DNA from: Rhizobium jaguaris
Lineage (GTDB): Bacteria > Pseudomonadota > Alphaproteobacteria > Rhizobiales > Rhizobiaceae
Assembly: GCF_003627755.1 (NCBI RefSeq)
Contig: NZ_CP032694.1
Location: 1,975,501-2,039,500 of the forward strand
Reading direction: 5' to 3'
DNA: 64,000 nucleotides
In this document: positions 9,358 to 20,291 of the stretch, piece by piece
Layout of the letters: the number at the start of each line of letters is the position of its first letter
How positions within the stretch are numbered: position 1 is the stretch's first letter
Position numbers and translations under genes: made by a program
The notes under the pieces: model-generated
Databases searched by the model: none
The model's input: only the letters and a program-made list of their open reading frames with translations
Told to the model about the DNA's origin: nothing

Positions 9358-9918
9358 ATGAGTGAAGGCACCGACCTCAAGGAACTGAAGCGCCGCATGG
9401 ATGGCGCCATTGCGGCATTCAAGAGCGATATCGCCTCGCTGCGCACGGGGCGCGCATCCGCCAACATTCTCGACCCGGTCACGGTAGAAGCCTATGGTTC
9501 GCGCATGCCGCTGAACCAAGTCGCCAACATCACCGTGCCCGAGCCCCGCATGCTGACCGTCTCCGTCTGGGACAAGGCGATGGTGGGCGCCGTCGAGCGG
9601 TCGATCCGCGAATCCAATCTCGGCCTCAACCCGATCGTCGATGGACAAAATCTGCGCATTCCGTTGCCGGAACTCAACGAAGAGCGCCGTCGTTCGCTGG
9701 TCAAGGTCGCCCATGAATATGCCGAGAAGGCGAAGGTGGCGATTCGCCATGTCCGCCGTGACGGCATGGATGGTCTCAAAAAGGCCGAAAAGGACGGTGT
9801 AATCGGTCAGGACGAAAGCCGTGCCCAGTCCGAGCGTGTGCAGAAGATGACGGACGATACGATTTCGGACATCGACCGCTTGCTAGCCGAGAAAGAAAAG
9901 GAAATCATGCAGGTCTGA
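9358..9918 (+). CDS. frr: Ribosome recycling factor
   Basis: A 186-residue RRF that splits post-termination ribosomes together with EF-G. The three-helix-bundle pattern is clear: [25 protein letters not shown] at the N-terminus, [12 protein letters not shown] in the second domain and [10 protein letters not shown] near residue 130. A GGGAG precedes the ATG. It sits in the conserved pyrH-frr-uppS order. Confidence 0.98.
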   Translation: MSEGTDLKELKRRMDGAIAAFKSDIASLRTGRASANILDPVTVEAYGSRMPLNQVANITVPEPRMLTVSVWDKAMVGAVERSIRESNLGLNPIVDGQNLRIPLPELNEERRRSLVKVAHEYAEKAKVAIRHVRRDGMDGLKKAEKDGVIGQDESRAQSERVQKMTDDTISDIDRLLAEKEKEIMQV

Positions 9919-9939
9919 TTGCATGCTAGAGCATCCCGC

Positions 9940-10015
9940 TTTCGGTCAGGAGACATTGAAAGCGGCGAGGGTGCGCTAGATTTATAAGCCTAGAGCATTT
10001 CCTGCCGAACGAAAC
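9940..10015. repeat. RIME-like intergenic element (probable)
   Basis: The spacer between frr and uppS holds the CTAGAGCAT half-motif twice in near-direct copies (about 9944 and 9990) around a GC-rich segment. This is typical of Rhizobium intergenic mosaic element remnants, but the palindrome here is weak. Confidence 0.35.
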
Positions 10016-10024
10016 CGGATCCAT

Positions 10025-10771
10025 ATGTCAGCTCCCACCTTCTCTGCCATACCCCATCACGTTGCCATCATCATGGATGGCAATGGGCGCTGGGCCAATG
10101 CGCGCGGTCTGCCGCGCACCATGGGTCACCGTAAGGGCGTAGAGGCGGTGCGGGAGACGGTGAGAGCCGCCGGTGATGTCGGTGTAAAATACTTGACGCT
10201 CTTTGCATTCTCCTCGGAGAACTGGCGCCGTCCCGAAACAGAGGTGAGCGATCTTCTTGGTCTGCTCAAAGCCTTCATCCGACGGGACCTTGCGGAATTG
10301 CATCGCCAGAACGTCCGCATTCGGGTGATTGGAGATCGCTACAATCTGCGCAGCGATATCCTGCCGTTGTTGATCGAGGCGGAAGAGACCACCAGGGACA
10401 ATACTGCCCTGACGCTGGTCATTGCCTTCAATTATGGCTCACGCGACGAGATCGCTCGCGCCGTTGTCGGTCTCGCCAAGGACGTCGAAGCCGGGCGACT
10501 GCGCCCGCAGGATATCCACCCCGAATTGATCGATGCCCGGCTGGATACTGCCGGAATACCCGATCCCGATCTGATCATCAGGACCAGCGGTGAGGAGCGG
10601 CTGTCGAACTTTCTACTCTGGCAGGCCGCCTATTCGGAATTCATGTTCATGCCGGAATACTGGCCGGATTTCAGCCGCGATCTTTTCTTCTCCGCGCTGG
10701 AGAAGTACGCCGCGCGCGACCGGCGGTTTGGTGGCCTTTCAGCCAAGCAGGCCGCGGCCGTGGGGTCGTGA
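10025..10771 (+). CDS. uppS: Isoprenyl transferase (undecaprenyl diphosphate synthase)
   Basis: A 248-residue cis-prenyltransferase. The [13 protein letters not shown] motif with the catalytic Asp (near residue 18), the FSSENW motif near residue 62 and the [15 protein letters not shown] motif near residue 190 are all present. It makes the C55 carrier lipid for peptidoglycan, LPS and exopolysaccharide. Its stop overlaps the cdsA start as TGATG. Confidence 0.97.
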   Translation: MSAPTFSAIPHHVAIIMDGNGRWANARGLPRTMGHRKGVEAVRETVRAAGDVGVKYLTLFAFSSENWRRPETEVSDLLGLLKAFIRRDLAELHRQNVRIRVIGDRYNLRSDILPLLIEAEETTRDNTALTLVIAFNYGSRDEIARAVVGLAKDVEAGRLRPQDIHPELIDARLDTAGIPDPDLIIRTSGEERLSNFLLWQAAYSEFMFMPEYWPDFSRDLFFSALEKYAARDRRFGGLSAKQAAAVGS

Positions 10772-11604
10772 TGAGTCGTGAGCTCAGGCTGCGCATCATT
10801 TCCGGCGTCATCCTCGCCGCGGTCGTTCTGGCTGCCACGTGGTATGGCGGCCTGAGCTTTCGCATCCTGGCGGCGGCGATAGGCCTGCTCGTCTATTATG
10901 AATGGTCGACGATAACGGATCTGCATGGCCGCGATCCCCAGGGCAATGCACTCGGCTGGTTGGGCCTGGTCCTGATAGCCGGCGCGACGCTGATGGAGGA
11001 ATCGGTCTATTCCCTGGAAGTGTTGGTCGTCTTCGTTGCGATCACGGCCATCATGGTCACTATACGCCACAAAAGCTGGTGGCTGCCCGGCGGAATATTC
11101 TATGCGGGATTGACGGCCATAGCCCTCGCCGAGATCCGCGACGACGATCTGCGCGGCTTCGTGCTGATGCTGTTCATCTTCGCCACGGTTTGGGCGACGG
11201 ATATTTTCGCCTATTTCGTCGGCCGTGCGATCGGAGGACCGAAGCTTGCCCCGCGCATATCGCCGGGGAAGACATGGTCGGGCGCGATCGGTGGTGCTAT
11301 CGCCGCCGTTATCGCCGGCACGGCGGTCGTCTGGAGTTTTTTTTCTGCGGATGATTTATGGATTCCGGCGCTCGCGCTTGTGCTGTCAATCTGCAGTCAG
11401 ATCGGTGATTTATTCGAGTCTTTCATCAAGCGCCGTTTCGGAGTCAAAGACTCCAGTCACCTGATTCCCGGCCATGGCGGCGTCATGGATCGGGTCGATG
11501 GACTAATTTTTGCTTGTTTTGCGGCGTTTTTGTTAGCTATCGTAATATCGCTGACAATGAGCGGCGAGACTATGTCATTGGGCGGCGTTCTGCTCGGTGT
11601 CTGA
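10771..11604 (+). CDS. cdsA: Phosphatidate cytidylyltransferase
   Basis: A 277-residue integral membrane enzyme that makes CDP-diacylglycerol from phosphatidic acid and CTP, the branch point to all membrane phospholipids. Several hydrophobic helices precede the family signature at the C-terminus, S-x-K-R-x-x-x-x-K-D-S-x-x-x-x-P-G-H-G-G-x-x-D-R-x-D (about residues 215-241). A GTG three bases upstream (10768) is an alternative start. Neighbours uppS and rseP are the conserved order. Confidence 0.96.
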   Translation: MSRELRLRIISGVILAAVVLAATWYGGLSFRILAAAIGLLVYYEWSTITDLHGRDPQGNALGWLGLVLIAGATLMEESVYSLEVLVVFVAITAIMVTIRHKSWWLPGGIFYAGLTAIALAEIRDDDLRGFVLMLFIFATVWATDIFAYFVGRAIGGPKLAPRISPGKTWSGAIGGAIAAVIAGTAVVWSFFSADDLWIPALALVLSICSQIGDLFESFIKRRFGVKDSSHLIPGHGGVMDRVDGLIFACFAAFLLAIVISLTMSGETMSLGGVLLGV

Positions 11605-11628
11605 AATCAACGCGAACAGGATCGTTGC

Positions 11629-13301
11629 ATGGGTAGCGCGGCAGGCATCATCGGCTTCTTGACGAACAACGTCATCACGTTTGTTTTCGTGCTGTCATTG
11701 CTCGTTTTTGTGCATGAGATGGGTCATTATTTGGTCGGGCGCTGGTCCGGCATCCGTATCATGGCATTTTCGCTCGGTTTTGGTCCGGAAATCGCCGGCT
11801 TTACCGATCGCCACGGCACCCGCTGGAAGCTGTCGATCATCCCCCTTGGCGGCTATGTCCGTTTCTTCGGCGACGAGGACGCATCGAGCAAGACCGATGT
11901 CGACCAACTCTCAGCCATGACGGAGGAGGAGCGCGCCCGGTCCTTTGCCGGCGCCAAGCTCTGGAAGCGGGCGGCAACCGTCGCGGCCGGTCCGATCGCC
12001 AATTTTATTCTCGCCATCGCAATCTTCGCCGTGCTCTTCAGTGTCTATGGCCGCACCGTCGCCGATCCGGTTGTCGCCATGGTCACGCGCGGAGGTGCAG
12101 CCGCTGAAGCGGGGATTGAACCCGGCGACCGTCTCGTCGCCATCGACGGCACGAAGGTGACGACTTTCGACGAGGTGCAGCGCTATGTCGGCCTGCGCCC
12201 CGGCCGCAATATTGTGCTGACCGTCGAACGCGACGGTCAGAAGCGAGAATTCGGGATCGTGCCGAAACTCGTGGAAGACACTGATCAGTTCGGCAACAAA
12301 ATGGAGATGGGCCGCATCGGCATCGCTCTCGTCGATCCGCTGGTGACGGCGGTCGCGCCGAGTGGACCGGCCGCCCAGGCGGGAGTGCAGGCAGGCGACC
12401 GTCTGATCGCCGTCGACGGCAACAATGTTGCGACCTACTACGATATCGCACGCTATGTCGCCGATCGCCCCGGCAAGAGCCTCGTCCTGACCGTCGAGCG
12501 CAACGGCCAAACACGCGATTTTCCGATGGTGCCGGAAACCCTGACGGCAACCGACGCTTCTGGAAACAAGAAGGATGTCGGTAGCATCGGCATTTCGCCG
12601 GTGGACCCGCTCGTTGCTTCGATTGTACCGGGCAGCCCTGCCGAAGAAGCGGGCATTATCGTCGGCGACCGCATCCTGTCCGCGGATGGGCGCACGATCG
12701 ATGCCATCGGCGAGGTGCAGCGTTATGTCGCTTCCCGCCCGGACAAGGCCGTGACGCTGTCCGTCGAGCGCGGCGGCAAGACGCTTGACGTCCAGGTGGT
12801 GCCGAAGAAGGCGGAAGAACCCGATGCCTTCGGCAACCAGATGGAGATCAGCAGCATCGGTATTGCCGACGGCCAGAAGCCGATCAAACTCCGCTATGAG
12901 ACATATGGTCCGCTCCAGGCACTGAGCGAAGGCGTCAAGCAAACCGGTAGCATTGTTTCCGGCACCTTCGAATACCTCGGCAACGTCATCGGCGGTTACA
13001 TGAAAGCGGATCAGCTTGGCGGCCCCATCCGGGTCGCGCAACTTTCCGGGCAGATGGCAACCCTGGGTTTTTCGGCGGTGCTCCAATTCGCCGCCATACT
13101 TTCTGTTTCCATTGGGTTATTAAATTTGATGCCGGTGCCGGTACTTGATGGCGGGCACTTGATGTTCTATGCGATTGAAGCCGTAAGGGGAAACCGCTGG
13201 GTGCGCGGGCGCAAGATATCGCTTTCCGAATTGGTTTTGCGATGGTGCTGTCACTCATGGTGTTTGCGACATGGAACGACATCAGCTCCAGGATAGGCTG
13301 A
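11629..13301 (+). CDS. rseP: RIP metalloprotease RseP with three PDZ domains (frameshifted at the 3' end)
   Basis: A site-2 intramembrane zinc protease that releases envelope stress regulators. HEMGH (H29, E30, H33) and the LDGGH motif (about 506-510) form the zinc site. Between them lie three PDZ domains in an exact 90-residue period: DPVVA at 146, DPLVT at 236 and DPLVA at 326, each with AG-x-x-x-GDR and an RYV-x-x-RP segment. Typical alphaproteobacterial RseP is about 375 residues with about one PDZ, so 180 residues are extra. Near 13187-13190 (a run of four G) the frame slips: read directly the protein ends at 13296 with a foreign tail, but adding one G restores GKPLGARAQDIAF and an ending at 13301, as in relatives. 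Because the gene is usually essential, a sequence error is likely. Confidence 0.93.
12064..12873 (+). repeat. Three tandem 270-bp PDZ-coding repeats inside rseP
   Basis: Units at 12064-12333, 12334-12603 and 12604-12873, each exactly 90 codons. The proteins share DP-[LV]-V, GDR, RYV, LTVER-like and FGN/SGN-x-x-[ED]-[MV] positions, but the DNA has diverged, so this is an old rather than a recent amplification. Confidence 0.85.
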
Positions 13302-13500
13302 TGGGGCAGTAAAGAGGAAATAACGATTTATTTACGCTGTTTCAAAGCTGTAGTGGCGAATGAGCCACGGTTTGAAATGAAGTAAACAGAAATTAACGTG
13401 CTCCCTTGCTTGTATGTCAAAAGCGGGTAAAACGACACACGTGGCCGGAATCGGGTTCGCTCGGGGCTGGGGACGACTGATAAAAAGGTAAGAAGTTAAG

Positions 13501-15834
13501 ATGAAGGCTGGTTCAAGATTTTTGAACGCAGTATCGGCGGTAGCGCTGTCTGCTGGTGTTGTTGCGTCGGGCGCTGGTGTTATCACCCTTGCTTCTGCCT
13601 CCGTTGCAGAAGCCGCTGTCATACAACGGATCGATGTCAGGGGAGCTGAGCGCGTTGGTGCAGAGGCTGTTCGCGACAATATGACGATCAAGCCTGGCAA
13701 GAACTTCTCGCCTGCTGATATCGATAATTCGGTAAAGCAGCTTTATGCCACCGGATACTTCTCCGATGTGCACGTGACCGTCTCTGGCAGCACGCTGGTC
13801 GTTTCCGTCAAGGAAAACCAGCTGATCAACGCGGTGGTCTTCAACGGCAACCACAAGATCAAGGACGACAAGCTGCAAGGCATCGTTCAGACCCATGCTG
13901 CCGGCCCCTACAACGAAAGCCAGATTCAGGCCGACATCAAGACCATCAAGGACGCCTACGCCGCGATCGGTCGTAACGACGTCCAGGTGACGACGCAGAC
14001 CGTTCCGGTCGCGGAGGGTCGCATCAATGTGGCCTTCGTCATCAACGAAGGTGAGCGCACGAAGATCGACAAGATCAACTTCTCGGGCAACCAGGCTTAC
14101 AGCAGCGGTCGCCTCGCTTCGGTCATCAGTACCAAGAAGAGCAATTTCCTGTCGTTTCTGACCCGCAAGGACGTCTACAGCGCCGAGCGCCAGCAGGCGG
14201 ACCAGGATGCGCTGCGTCAGTTCTATTACAATCACGGTTATGCCGATTTCCGCATCGTCAGTGCCGATGCGACGCTGAACGAGCAAACCAACGAATACAC
14301 GCTGAACTTCAACGTCGATGAAGGTCCGCGCTATACCTATGGCGACATCAATGTCGTTTCGACGGTTGAGGGCATCAATGCGGACGACCTGAAGAGCCTG
14401 GTCATCACCCACAAGGGCGATGTCTACAGCGCCAAGGACATCCAGACCTCGATCGAAAACATTTCCAAGCGCGTTGCGTCCGCCGGCTATCCGTTTGCTC
14501 GCATCACGCCGCGCGGAAACCGTGATCTGAGCGGCCACACGATCGGTATCGAATATCTGGTCGATCAGGGCGAGCGCGCCTATGTCGAGCGCATCGAGAT
14601 CCGCGGCAACACCCGCACGCGTGATTACGTCATTCGCCGCGAGTTCGACCTCAATGAAGGCGACGCTTTCAACCAGGAAATGATCACTCGCGCCAAGCGC
14701 CGTCTCGACGCGCTCGGCTACTTCACCAAGGTCGATATCTCCACCGCCCAGGGCAGCGCACCGGATCGCGTCGTTGTTATCGTCAACGTCGAAGACCAGC
14801 CGACTGGTTCGTTCGGTATCGGCGCGGGTTACGCCGTCGGCAACAATGGCGGTCTGTTGCTGGAAGCTTCGGTTGAAGAAAAGAACTTCCTCGGTCGTGG
14901 CCAGTACATCCGTATCGCTGCAGGTGCCGGCACGCAGGGCAGCCGTACCTATAACATCTCGTTCACCGAGCCCTACTTCCTCGGCTATCGTCTGGCTGCC
15001 GGCTTCGACATCTTCAAGAACCAGACCTCGAGCGACGATTTCTACGACTATTCGGAAGAAGGCTTCTCGCTGCGCGTTACCGCGCCGATCACCGAGAACT
15101 TCGCGACGACCCTGCGCTATAACTACAAGCGCCTCGAGTACACCGGAACGAATGATTGGCAGGATAACCTGTCCGCTCCCTATATAAATCTCGTGGAGAA
15201 TGGCCCCTGGATTCAGTCGACGGTTTCGCAGACCTTCACTTACAATACCCTGGACGACCAGAACCTGCCGCGTGAAGGTATCATCGCCAAATTCACGCAT
15301 GAATATGCGGGTCTGGGCGGCGACTCCGACTTCTACAAGCTGAGCGGTAAGGCTCGTTACTATAAGATGATCAGTGACGAGGCCGATATTATCGGCTCAC
15401 TGACGGTCGGTGCTGGTTACGTGCTGCCAACCAACGGCAACCTGAACGTCTTCGATCAGTTCACGCTCGGTGGTCGCGAAGTCCGCGGCTTCGAGAATGC
15501 TGGTATCGGTCCGCGTACGTCGCATGGCGACCCGCTTGGCGGTACGACCTACTTTACCGCTTCGGCTGAGGCGAGCATGCCGATGCCCGGCGTTCCGCAG
15601 GATATCGGTCTGCGGCTCGCAGCCTTTGCCGATGCGGGCACGCTCTACGGCAACAAGGCCGATCTCTTCGGTGACGTATTGCACGACAGCAGCGCGATCC
15701 GTGCCTCGTTGGGTGCGGGCCTGATCTGGGCGTCGCCCTTCGGCGTCATCCGTGTTGACTATGCTGTGCCGGTTCTCAAGCAAGACTTCGACAAGACTGA
15801 GAATTTCCGGTTTGGCATTGCCAACCAGTTCTGA
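13501..15834 (+). CDS. bamA: Outer membrane protein assembly factor BamA
   Basis: A 777-residue outer membrane insertase. A signal peptide (about residues 1-38) is followed by five POTRA domains to about residue 440 and an Omp85 beta-barrel that ends in the C-terminal phenylalanine of FGIANQF. The barrel contains a [13 protein letters not shown] motif matching the VRGF signature of loop 6. It folds beta-barrel proteins into the outer membrane. It follows rseP as in most proteobacteria and precedes the lpxD lipid A genes. The 199-base spacer upstream may hold its own promoter. Confidence 0.97.
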   Translation: MKAGSRFLNAVSAVALSAGVVASGAGVITLASASVAEAAVIQRIDVRGAERVGAEAVRDNMTIKPGKNFSPADIDNSVKQLYATGYFSDVHVTVSGSTLVVSVKENQLINAVVFNGNHKIKDDKLQGIVQTHAAGPYNESQIQADIKTIKDAYAAIGRNDVQVTTQTVPVAEGRINVAFVINEGERTKIDKINFSGNQAYSSGRLASVISTKKSNFLSFLTRKDVYSAERQQADQDALRQFYYNHGYADFRIVSADATLNEQTNEYTLNFNVDEGPRYTYGDINVVSTVEGINADDLKSLVITHKGDVYSAKDIQTSIENISKRVASAGYPFARITPRGNRDLSGHTIGIEYLVDQGERAYVERIEIRGNTRTRDYVIRREFDLNEGDAFNQEMITRAKRRLDALGYFTKVDISTAQGSAPDRVVVIVNVEDQPTGSFGIGAGYAVGNNGGLLLEASVEEKNFLGRGQYIRIAAGAGTQGSRTYNISFTEPYFLGYRLAAGFDIFKNQTSSDDFYDYSEEGFSLRVTAPITENFATTLRYNYKRLEYTGTNDWQDNLSAPYINLVENGPWIQSTVSQTFTYNTLDDQNLPREGIIAKFTHEYAGLGGDSDFYKLSGKARYYKMISDEADIIGSLTVGAGYVLPTNGNLNVFDQFTLGGREVRGFENAGIGPRTSHGDPLGGTTYFTASAEASMPMPGVPQDIGLRLAAFADAGTLYGNKADLFGDVLHDSSAIRASLGAGLIWASPFGVIRVDYAVPVLKQDFDKTENFRFGIANQF

Positions 15835-15884
15835 TATCCGCAGCCCAGAACTGCAGACTTAACACCGTTCTGGAGCTGGTGCTT

Positions 15885-16952
15885 ATGGAACATATCGGTT
15901 TTTTCCCGCCCCATGATGGCGTCAGCCTCCGTGCGCTGGCCGAGCATCTTGGGGCGGAGCTTGTTGATGAGGCCTTTGCCGGTGTCATCATCAAGTCCAT
16001 CGCTCCCGTTTACCGGGCTGGCGAAGGCGACGTTTGCTATATTCTTTCCCGGAAGAACCGGGCGGAACTGGAGACCTGCCGGGCTTCGGCGATCATTTGT
16101 CTGCCGGCATTGAAGTCTTTCGTTCCCGCCCACATTCCGGTTCTCCTTTCCAGAAAGCCACATACGGATTTCGCGCTGGCCGGTGCTTTGCTGCATCCGC
16201 AAGCCATGCGCCCGGTTGCGTTGACATCGGCCCCGACATTGATTTCGCCGGCGGCCTTCATCGATCCGACTGTCAAGCTTGAAGCGGATGTCGGCGTGGA
16301 GCCATGCGCAGTCATCGGAGCAGGTGCTGAGATCGGCGAGGGAACACGCATCGGAGCAGGCGCCATGATCGGTCCGGGCGTCAAGATCGGGCGCAATTGC
16401 ACGATCGGCGGCGGCGCCAGTGTGCTTTGTTCCTATCTCGGTAATGGCGTGATCATCCACAATGGCGCGCGTATCGGCCAGGACGGTTTTGGCTATGCGC
16501 CGGCACCGCGGGGCATGGTGAAGATCGTGCAGATCGGCCGCGTCATCATTCAGGATAACGTCGAGATCGGCGCCAACACCACGATCGATCGCGGCACCAT
16601 GGATGATACGGTCATCGGCGAGGGCACCAAGATCGACAATCAGGTACAGATCGGACATAACGTCCGTATCGGCCGCCATTGCGCCATCGTCAGCCAGGTC
16701 GGCATAGCCGGCAGCACGACGATTGGCGACGGTGTGCAGATCGGCGGTCAGGCCGGCCTGAATGGTCATATCCATATCGGCGACGGTGTTCAGATCGGCG
16801 CCAAGAGCGGTGTGATGAACAGCATTCCGGCGGGTGAGCGTTATGCGGGCCTTCCGGCCCGGCCGTTGTGGGATTTTCTGAGAGAGTCGGCGGAGATCGC
16901 AAAACGGTCAGGAGCCAGGGACAAGAAGGACGGGAGTGCGGAGCATGACTGA
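15885..16952 (+). CDS. lpxD: UDP-3-O-(3-hydroxymyristoyl)glucosamine N-acyltransferase
   Basis: A 355-residue LpxD, the third step of lipid A synthesis. An N-terminal uridine-binding domain (about 1-100) precedes a left-handed beta-helix of hexapeptide repeats (about 100-320) with the catalytic histidine region [11 protein letters not shown]. The ATG at 15885 has GGAG nine bases upstream; a GTG at 15879 is too close to that site. Its last eight bases overlap fabZ, giving translational coupling. Confidence 0.97.
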   Translation: MEHIGFFPPHDGVSLRALAEHLGAELVDEAFAGVIIKSIAPVYRAGEGDVCYILSRKNRAELETCRASAIICLPALKSFVPAHIPVLLSRKPHTDFALAGALLHPQAMRPVALTSAPTLISPAAFIDPTVKLEADVGVEPCAVIGAGAEIGEGTRIGAGAMIGPGVKIGRNCTIGGGASVLCSYLGNGVIIHNGARIGQDGFGYAPAPRGMVKIVQIGRVIIQDNVEIGANTTIDRGTMDDTVIGEGTKIDNQVQIGHNVRIGRHCAIVSQVGIAGSTTIGDGVQIGGQAGLNGHIHIGDGVQIGAKSGVMNSIPAGERYAGLPARPLWDFLRESAEIAKRSGARDKKDGSAEHD

Positions 16953-17418
16953 AGAAGCCAAGACGTCGCTGTCGACGGCGGACGTCATCGAAATTATGAA
17001 GCTTTTGCCGCATCGCTATCCTCTCCTGATGGTCGATAAGATCATCGAGATCGACAGCGATAATTCCGCGATCGGTATCAAGAACATCACGGCCAATGAG
17101 CCGCAGTTTACCGGCCACTTCCCGGGATCGCCGATCATGCCGGGCGTTCTGCTGATCGAAGGCATGGCGCAGACGGCAGGCGCGATCTGCGCCCGCAAAG
17201 ACGGAATCGGCGGCAACCTCGTCTATTTCATGACAATCGACAATGCCCGTTTCCGTAAGCCGGTCGTGCCTGGCGACCGTGTTGAATTTCACGTCGCCAA
17301 GCTCAAGCAGCGCGGCACGATCTGGAAGTTCCACTGTGACGCCAAGGTCGATGGTTCGCTGGTTGCCGAGGCCGATATCGGCGCGATGATCGTACGGAAG
17401 GACCAAGAGCAGGCATGA
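16945..17418 (+). CDS. fabZ: 3-hydroxyacyl-ACP dehydratase FabZ
   Basis: A 157-residue hot-dog fold dehydratase of fatty acid synthesis. The catalytic pattern [19 protein letters not shown] (His and Glu about 22 residues apart) is present, as is [14 protein letters not shown] near the N-terminus. The ATG at 16945 with GGGAG at 16932-16936 is preferred over a GTG at 16936. It overlaps lpxD by eight bases and lpxA by four, which balances fatty acids and lipid A. Confidence 0.97.
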   Translation: MTEEAKTSLSTADVIEIMKLLPHRYPLLMVDKIIEIDSDNSAIGIKNITANEPQFTGHFPGSPIMPGVLLIEGMAQTAGAICARKDGIGGNLVYFMTIDNARFRKPVVPGDRVEFHVAKLKQRGTIWKFHCDAKVDGSLVAEADIGAMIVRKDQEQA

Positions 17419-18230
17419 GCAGCATCGCAAAAAGCGCGCGCATTCATAAGCTCGCGGTCGTCGAGGACGGAGCGGTCATCGGCGAGAATGTCGTCGTCGG
17501 CCCGTTCTGCCATGTCGGTCCCAAGGTCGTGTTGAATGATGCTGTCGAGCTGCTGACGCATGCAATCGTGACCGGCCGGACGACGATCGGTAAGGGCACG
17601 AAGATATTCCCCATGGCGGTCGTCGGTGGCGATCCGCAGAGTGTGCATCACGGCGGCGAAGAGACGACGCTGGACGTCGGCGAGAATTGCACGATCCGCG
17701 AAGGCGTGACTATCAACACCGGCACGGCTGACTACGGCGGTAAGACCATCGTCGGCAACAACAATCTGTTCCTTGCCAATTCGCACGTCGCCCATGATTG
17801 CCGTGTCGGCAACAATGTCATCATGTCGAACAATGTCATGCTGGCCGGGCATGTCACCATCGAAGACCGCGCTATCCTCGGCGGCGGCTGCGCTGTGCAT
17901 CAATTCACCCGCATCGGTCGGCAAGCCTTCATCGGCGGTCTTTCGGCCGCGAGCTATGACGTTATTCCCTATGGCATGCTGAACGGAAATCCGGGTGTGC
18001 TCTCGGGTCTCAACATAGTCGGCATGTCCCGCGCGGGAATTGAGCGCTCGATCATCCATACGGTTCGCCGCGCCTATAAAAGCATTTTCGAAGGCGAAGG
18101 CTCGATCCGCGACAATGCGGCCGCGATCCGCGATGAATATGCCGATTGCAAGGAAGTGATGGAGATCCTCGATTTCATCGCCGCCGACAGCGATCGCGCG
18201 TTGTCGTCGCCCAATCGTGGCAAGAGCTGA
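17415..18230 (+). CDS. lpxA: UDP-N-acetylglucosamine acyltransferase LpxA
   Basis: A 271-residue LpxA, the first enzyme of lipid A synthesis. Hexapeptide repeats occupy about residues 1-190 with the catalytic [11 protein letters not shown] histidine near 125 and [13 protein letters not shown] after it; a helical C-terminal domain follows. The start overlaps fabZ (ATGA). Confidence 0.97.
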   Translation: MSSIAKSARIHKLAVVEDGAVIGENVVVGPFCHVGPKVVLNDAVELLTHAIVTGRTTIGKGTKIFPMAVVGGDPQSVHHGGEETTLDVGENCTIREGVTINTGTADYGGKTIVGNNNLFLANSHVAHDCRVGNNVIMSNNVMLAGHVTIEDRAILGGGCAVHQFTRIGRQAFIGGLSAASYDVIPYGMLNGNPGVLSGLNIVGMSRAGIERSIIHTVRRAYKSIFEGEGSIRDNAAAIRDEYADCKEVMEILDFIAADSDRALSSPNRGKS

Positions 18231-18231
18231 G

Positions 18232-19113
18232 GTGGCCGCGAGCGGTCAAGACCATAAAGGCCGGCTGGCGATCATCGCGGGTAGTGGCTTTTTGCCCGCC
18301 TATGTTGCCGATGCCGCGCGCCAAGCCGGCGAAAATCCGGTTGTTATTGCACTGACGGATGAAGCGGATCGGGATTGGTCCGGTTTCGACCATGCCAATC
18401 TCGGTGTCGGCAATTTTGCCGGCCTCGAGACCATGTTCCGCCGCTATGGCGTCGACCGGGTCGTGATGTCCGGCGGCGTTGCGCGCCGCCCCGCCTGGCG
18501 CGATGTGCGCCCAACCTGGCGCGTGATCAGGGAGCTGCCATCGACCATCCGCACCCTTCTTTCCGGCGGCGACAATGCCGTGCTGCAGATGGTGATTCGC
18601 CTGATCGAGGCCGGTGGCGTCCGGGTCGTCGGCGCACATGAAATCGCACCGGATCTACTGGCGACCACCGGGCCACTTGGCCGCCTCTCGCCGTCGGAAG
18701 AGGACCTGCGCGATATCGCGCAAGGTGCAAAGGCAGCCGATGCCTTGGGGCTGCTGGATGTCGGGCAGGGCGCCGTCAGCGTCGGCGGTCGCGTCGTGGC
18801 GCTGGAAGGCGCCGAGGGCACGGACAAGATGATCGAGCGTGTCGCAAGTTTGCGGGCTGAGGGGCGCATATCAACGCGTCGCCGCGGCGTGCTGGTCAAG
18901 CTCTGCAAGCCGCAGCAAGATGTGCGCGCCGATCTGCCATCGATCGGAGTTTCGACTGTGCTCAACGCCAAGAAGGCTGGTCTTGCCGGTGTTGCCGTCG
19001 AGGCGGGCAGGGCGCTGGTGCTCGACCGCGAGGCGGTCATCGCTGCTGCTGACGAGACCGGGCTTTTCGTCTGCGGCATCGACCGTGGCCTCAGCGCGGA
19101 GGGCTTCATGTGA
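18232..19113 (+). CDS. lpxI: UDP-2,3-diacylglucosamine pyrophosphatase LpxI
   Basis: A 293-residue DUF1009/LpxI protein that cleaves UDP-2,3-diacylglucosamine to lipid X and UMP; alphaproteobacteria use this instead of LpxH. IIAGSGFLP near the N-terminus and the conserved GRLSPSEEDLRDI and VLVKLCKPQQD segments support it. Two GTG starts are possible: 18217 inside lpxA, and 18232, which has AAGAG five bases upstream and is my choice. It overlaps lpxB at its end. Confidence 0.93.
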   Translation: MAASGQDHKGRLAIIAGSGFLPAYVADAARQAGENPVVIALTDEADRDWSGFDHANLGVGNFAGLETMFRRYGVDRVVMSGGVARRPAWRDVRPTWRVIRELPSTIRTLLSGGDNAVLQMVIRLIEAGGVRVVGAHEIAPDLLATTGPLGRLSPSEEDLRDIAQGAKAADALGLLDVGQGAVSVGGRVVALEGAEGTDKMIERVASLRAEGRISTRRRGVLVKLCKPQQDVRADLPSIGVSTVLNAKKAGLAGVAVEAGRALVLDREAVIAAADETGLFVCGIDRGLSAEGFM

Positions 19114-20291
19114 GCGGCGTGCCATTGAAGCTGGCTGTAGTCGCTGGTGAGGTCTCCGGCGATCTGCTCGGCGGCGATCTCGTCGCGGCACTGAAGCAAC
19201 GATTCGACGGTCCTGTGGAACTGATAGGCGTCGGCGGCGATGCGTTGGAGGCGCAGGGCTTGCGCTCGCTTTTCGATTATTCCGAACTGTCGATCATGGG
19301 TTTTGCGCAGGTTATCAAGCGCTTGCCGAAACTGCTTGCTCGCATCCGTCAGACGGCGGACGCCATCATCGCGGCCAAGCCTGATGTCCTTCTGATCATT
19401 GATAGCCCGGATTTCACCCATCGCGTCGCCAAAAAAGTGCGCGCAGCGCTGCCGGATTTGCCGGTCGTCGATTATGTCTGTCCGAGCGTCTGGGCGTGGA
19501 AAGAGTACCGCGCGCAGAAAATGCTCGCCTATGTCGATCACGTGTTGGCAATCCTGCCGTTCGAGCCGGCGGCAATGCAGCGGCTGGCGGGGCCGGCGAC
19601 GACCTATGTCGGCCATCGCCTGACAGTGGATCCGAGCCTGCTCGAGACCCGCCGCCGGCGCAAGCTTCGCGTTCTGAGTGCGCCTGATGGCGAGAAGACG
19701 ATCCTGCTGTTGCCTGGTTCGCGCTCCTCGGAAATCCGCCAGCTTCTGCCGGTTTTCGAGCAGGCGGTACTGGAGCTTAGCCGGCGAGATGATCGCGTTC
19801 GTTACCTGCTGCCCACCGTTCCGCGACAGGAGGCATTGGTGCGTTCCCTCCTTGAAAACTGGAGCGTCAAGCCGGATGTTTTCGTCGGTCAGGATGCCAA
19901 GTGGAACGCTTTTGCGGAAGCGGATGCGGCGATGGCGGCCTCCGGCACGGTGATCCTGGAACTGGGGCTTGCCGGTGTCCCCGTTGTCTCGACCTACAAG
20001 ACCGAGTGGCTCGCCCGGTTTGTGATGACGCGCATCAAGACCTGGACAGCGGCCTTGCCGAACCTGATTGCGGATTATGCGGTCTTACCCGAGCTGATCA
20101 ACGACGTGCTGCTGCCCGGCCTGCTGGCGCGCTACATGGAGCGACTGTCCAACGATACGACGGAGCGGGCGGCCATGCTTCAGGGCTATGATCTGGTGTG
20201 GCAGCGTATGCAGACTGAAGAGCCACCCGGCGAAAAGGCGGCGGCGATCGTTCTCGATGTCTTGTCCAAGAAAAAACCCGGCCATTTCTGA
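19110..20291 (+). CDS. lpxB: Lipid A disaccharide synthase
   Basis: A 393-residue GT19 glycosyltransferase that joins lipid X to UDP-diacylglucosamine. The N-terminal VVAGEVSGDLLGG, the CPSVWAWKEYRAQKM stretch and LLPGSRSSEIRQLLP are family hallmarks. A GTG start overlaps the lpxI stop. Its stop codon lies in the loop of the terminator at 20272-20301, and the last codons form the first arm of the stem. Confidence 0.97.
   Translation: MSGVPLKLAVVAGEVSGDLLGGDLVAALKQRFDGPVELIGVGGDALEAQGLRSLFDYSELSIMGFAQVIKRLPKLLARIRQTADAIIAAKPDVLLIIDSPDFTHRVAKKVRAALPDLPVVDYVCPSVWAWKEYRAQKMLAYVDHVLAILPFEPAAMQRLAGPATTYVGHRLTVDPSLLETRRRRKLRVLSAPDGEKTILLLPGSRSSEIRQLLPVFEQAVLELSRRDDRVRYLLPTVPRQEALVRSLLENWSVKPDVFVGQDAKWNAFAEADAAMAASGTVILELGLAGVPVVSTYKTEWLARFVMTRIKTWTAALPNLIADYAVLPELINDVLLPGLLARYMERLSNDTTERAAMLQGYDLVWQRMQTEEPPGEKAAAIVLDVLSKKKPGHF

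Noticed and set aside
12064..12873. Tandem 270-base units suggesting a repeat array or CRISPR-like structure
   Set aside because: They are protein-coding PDZ units with diverged DNA, not identical short repeats with spacers.
13513..15300. A long open frame antisense to bamA (and others antisense to pdhA/pdhB and rseP)
   Set aside because: These are mirror effects of codon bias in GC-rich genes; the proteins show no family features and the sense genes are certain.
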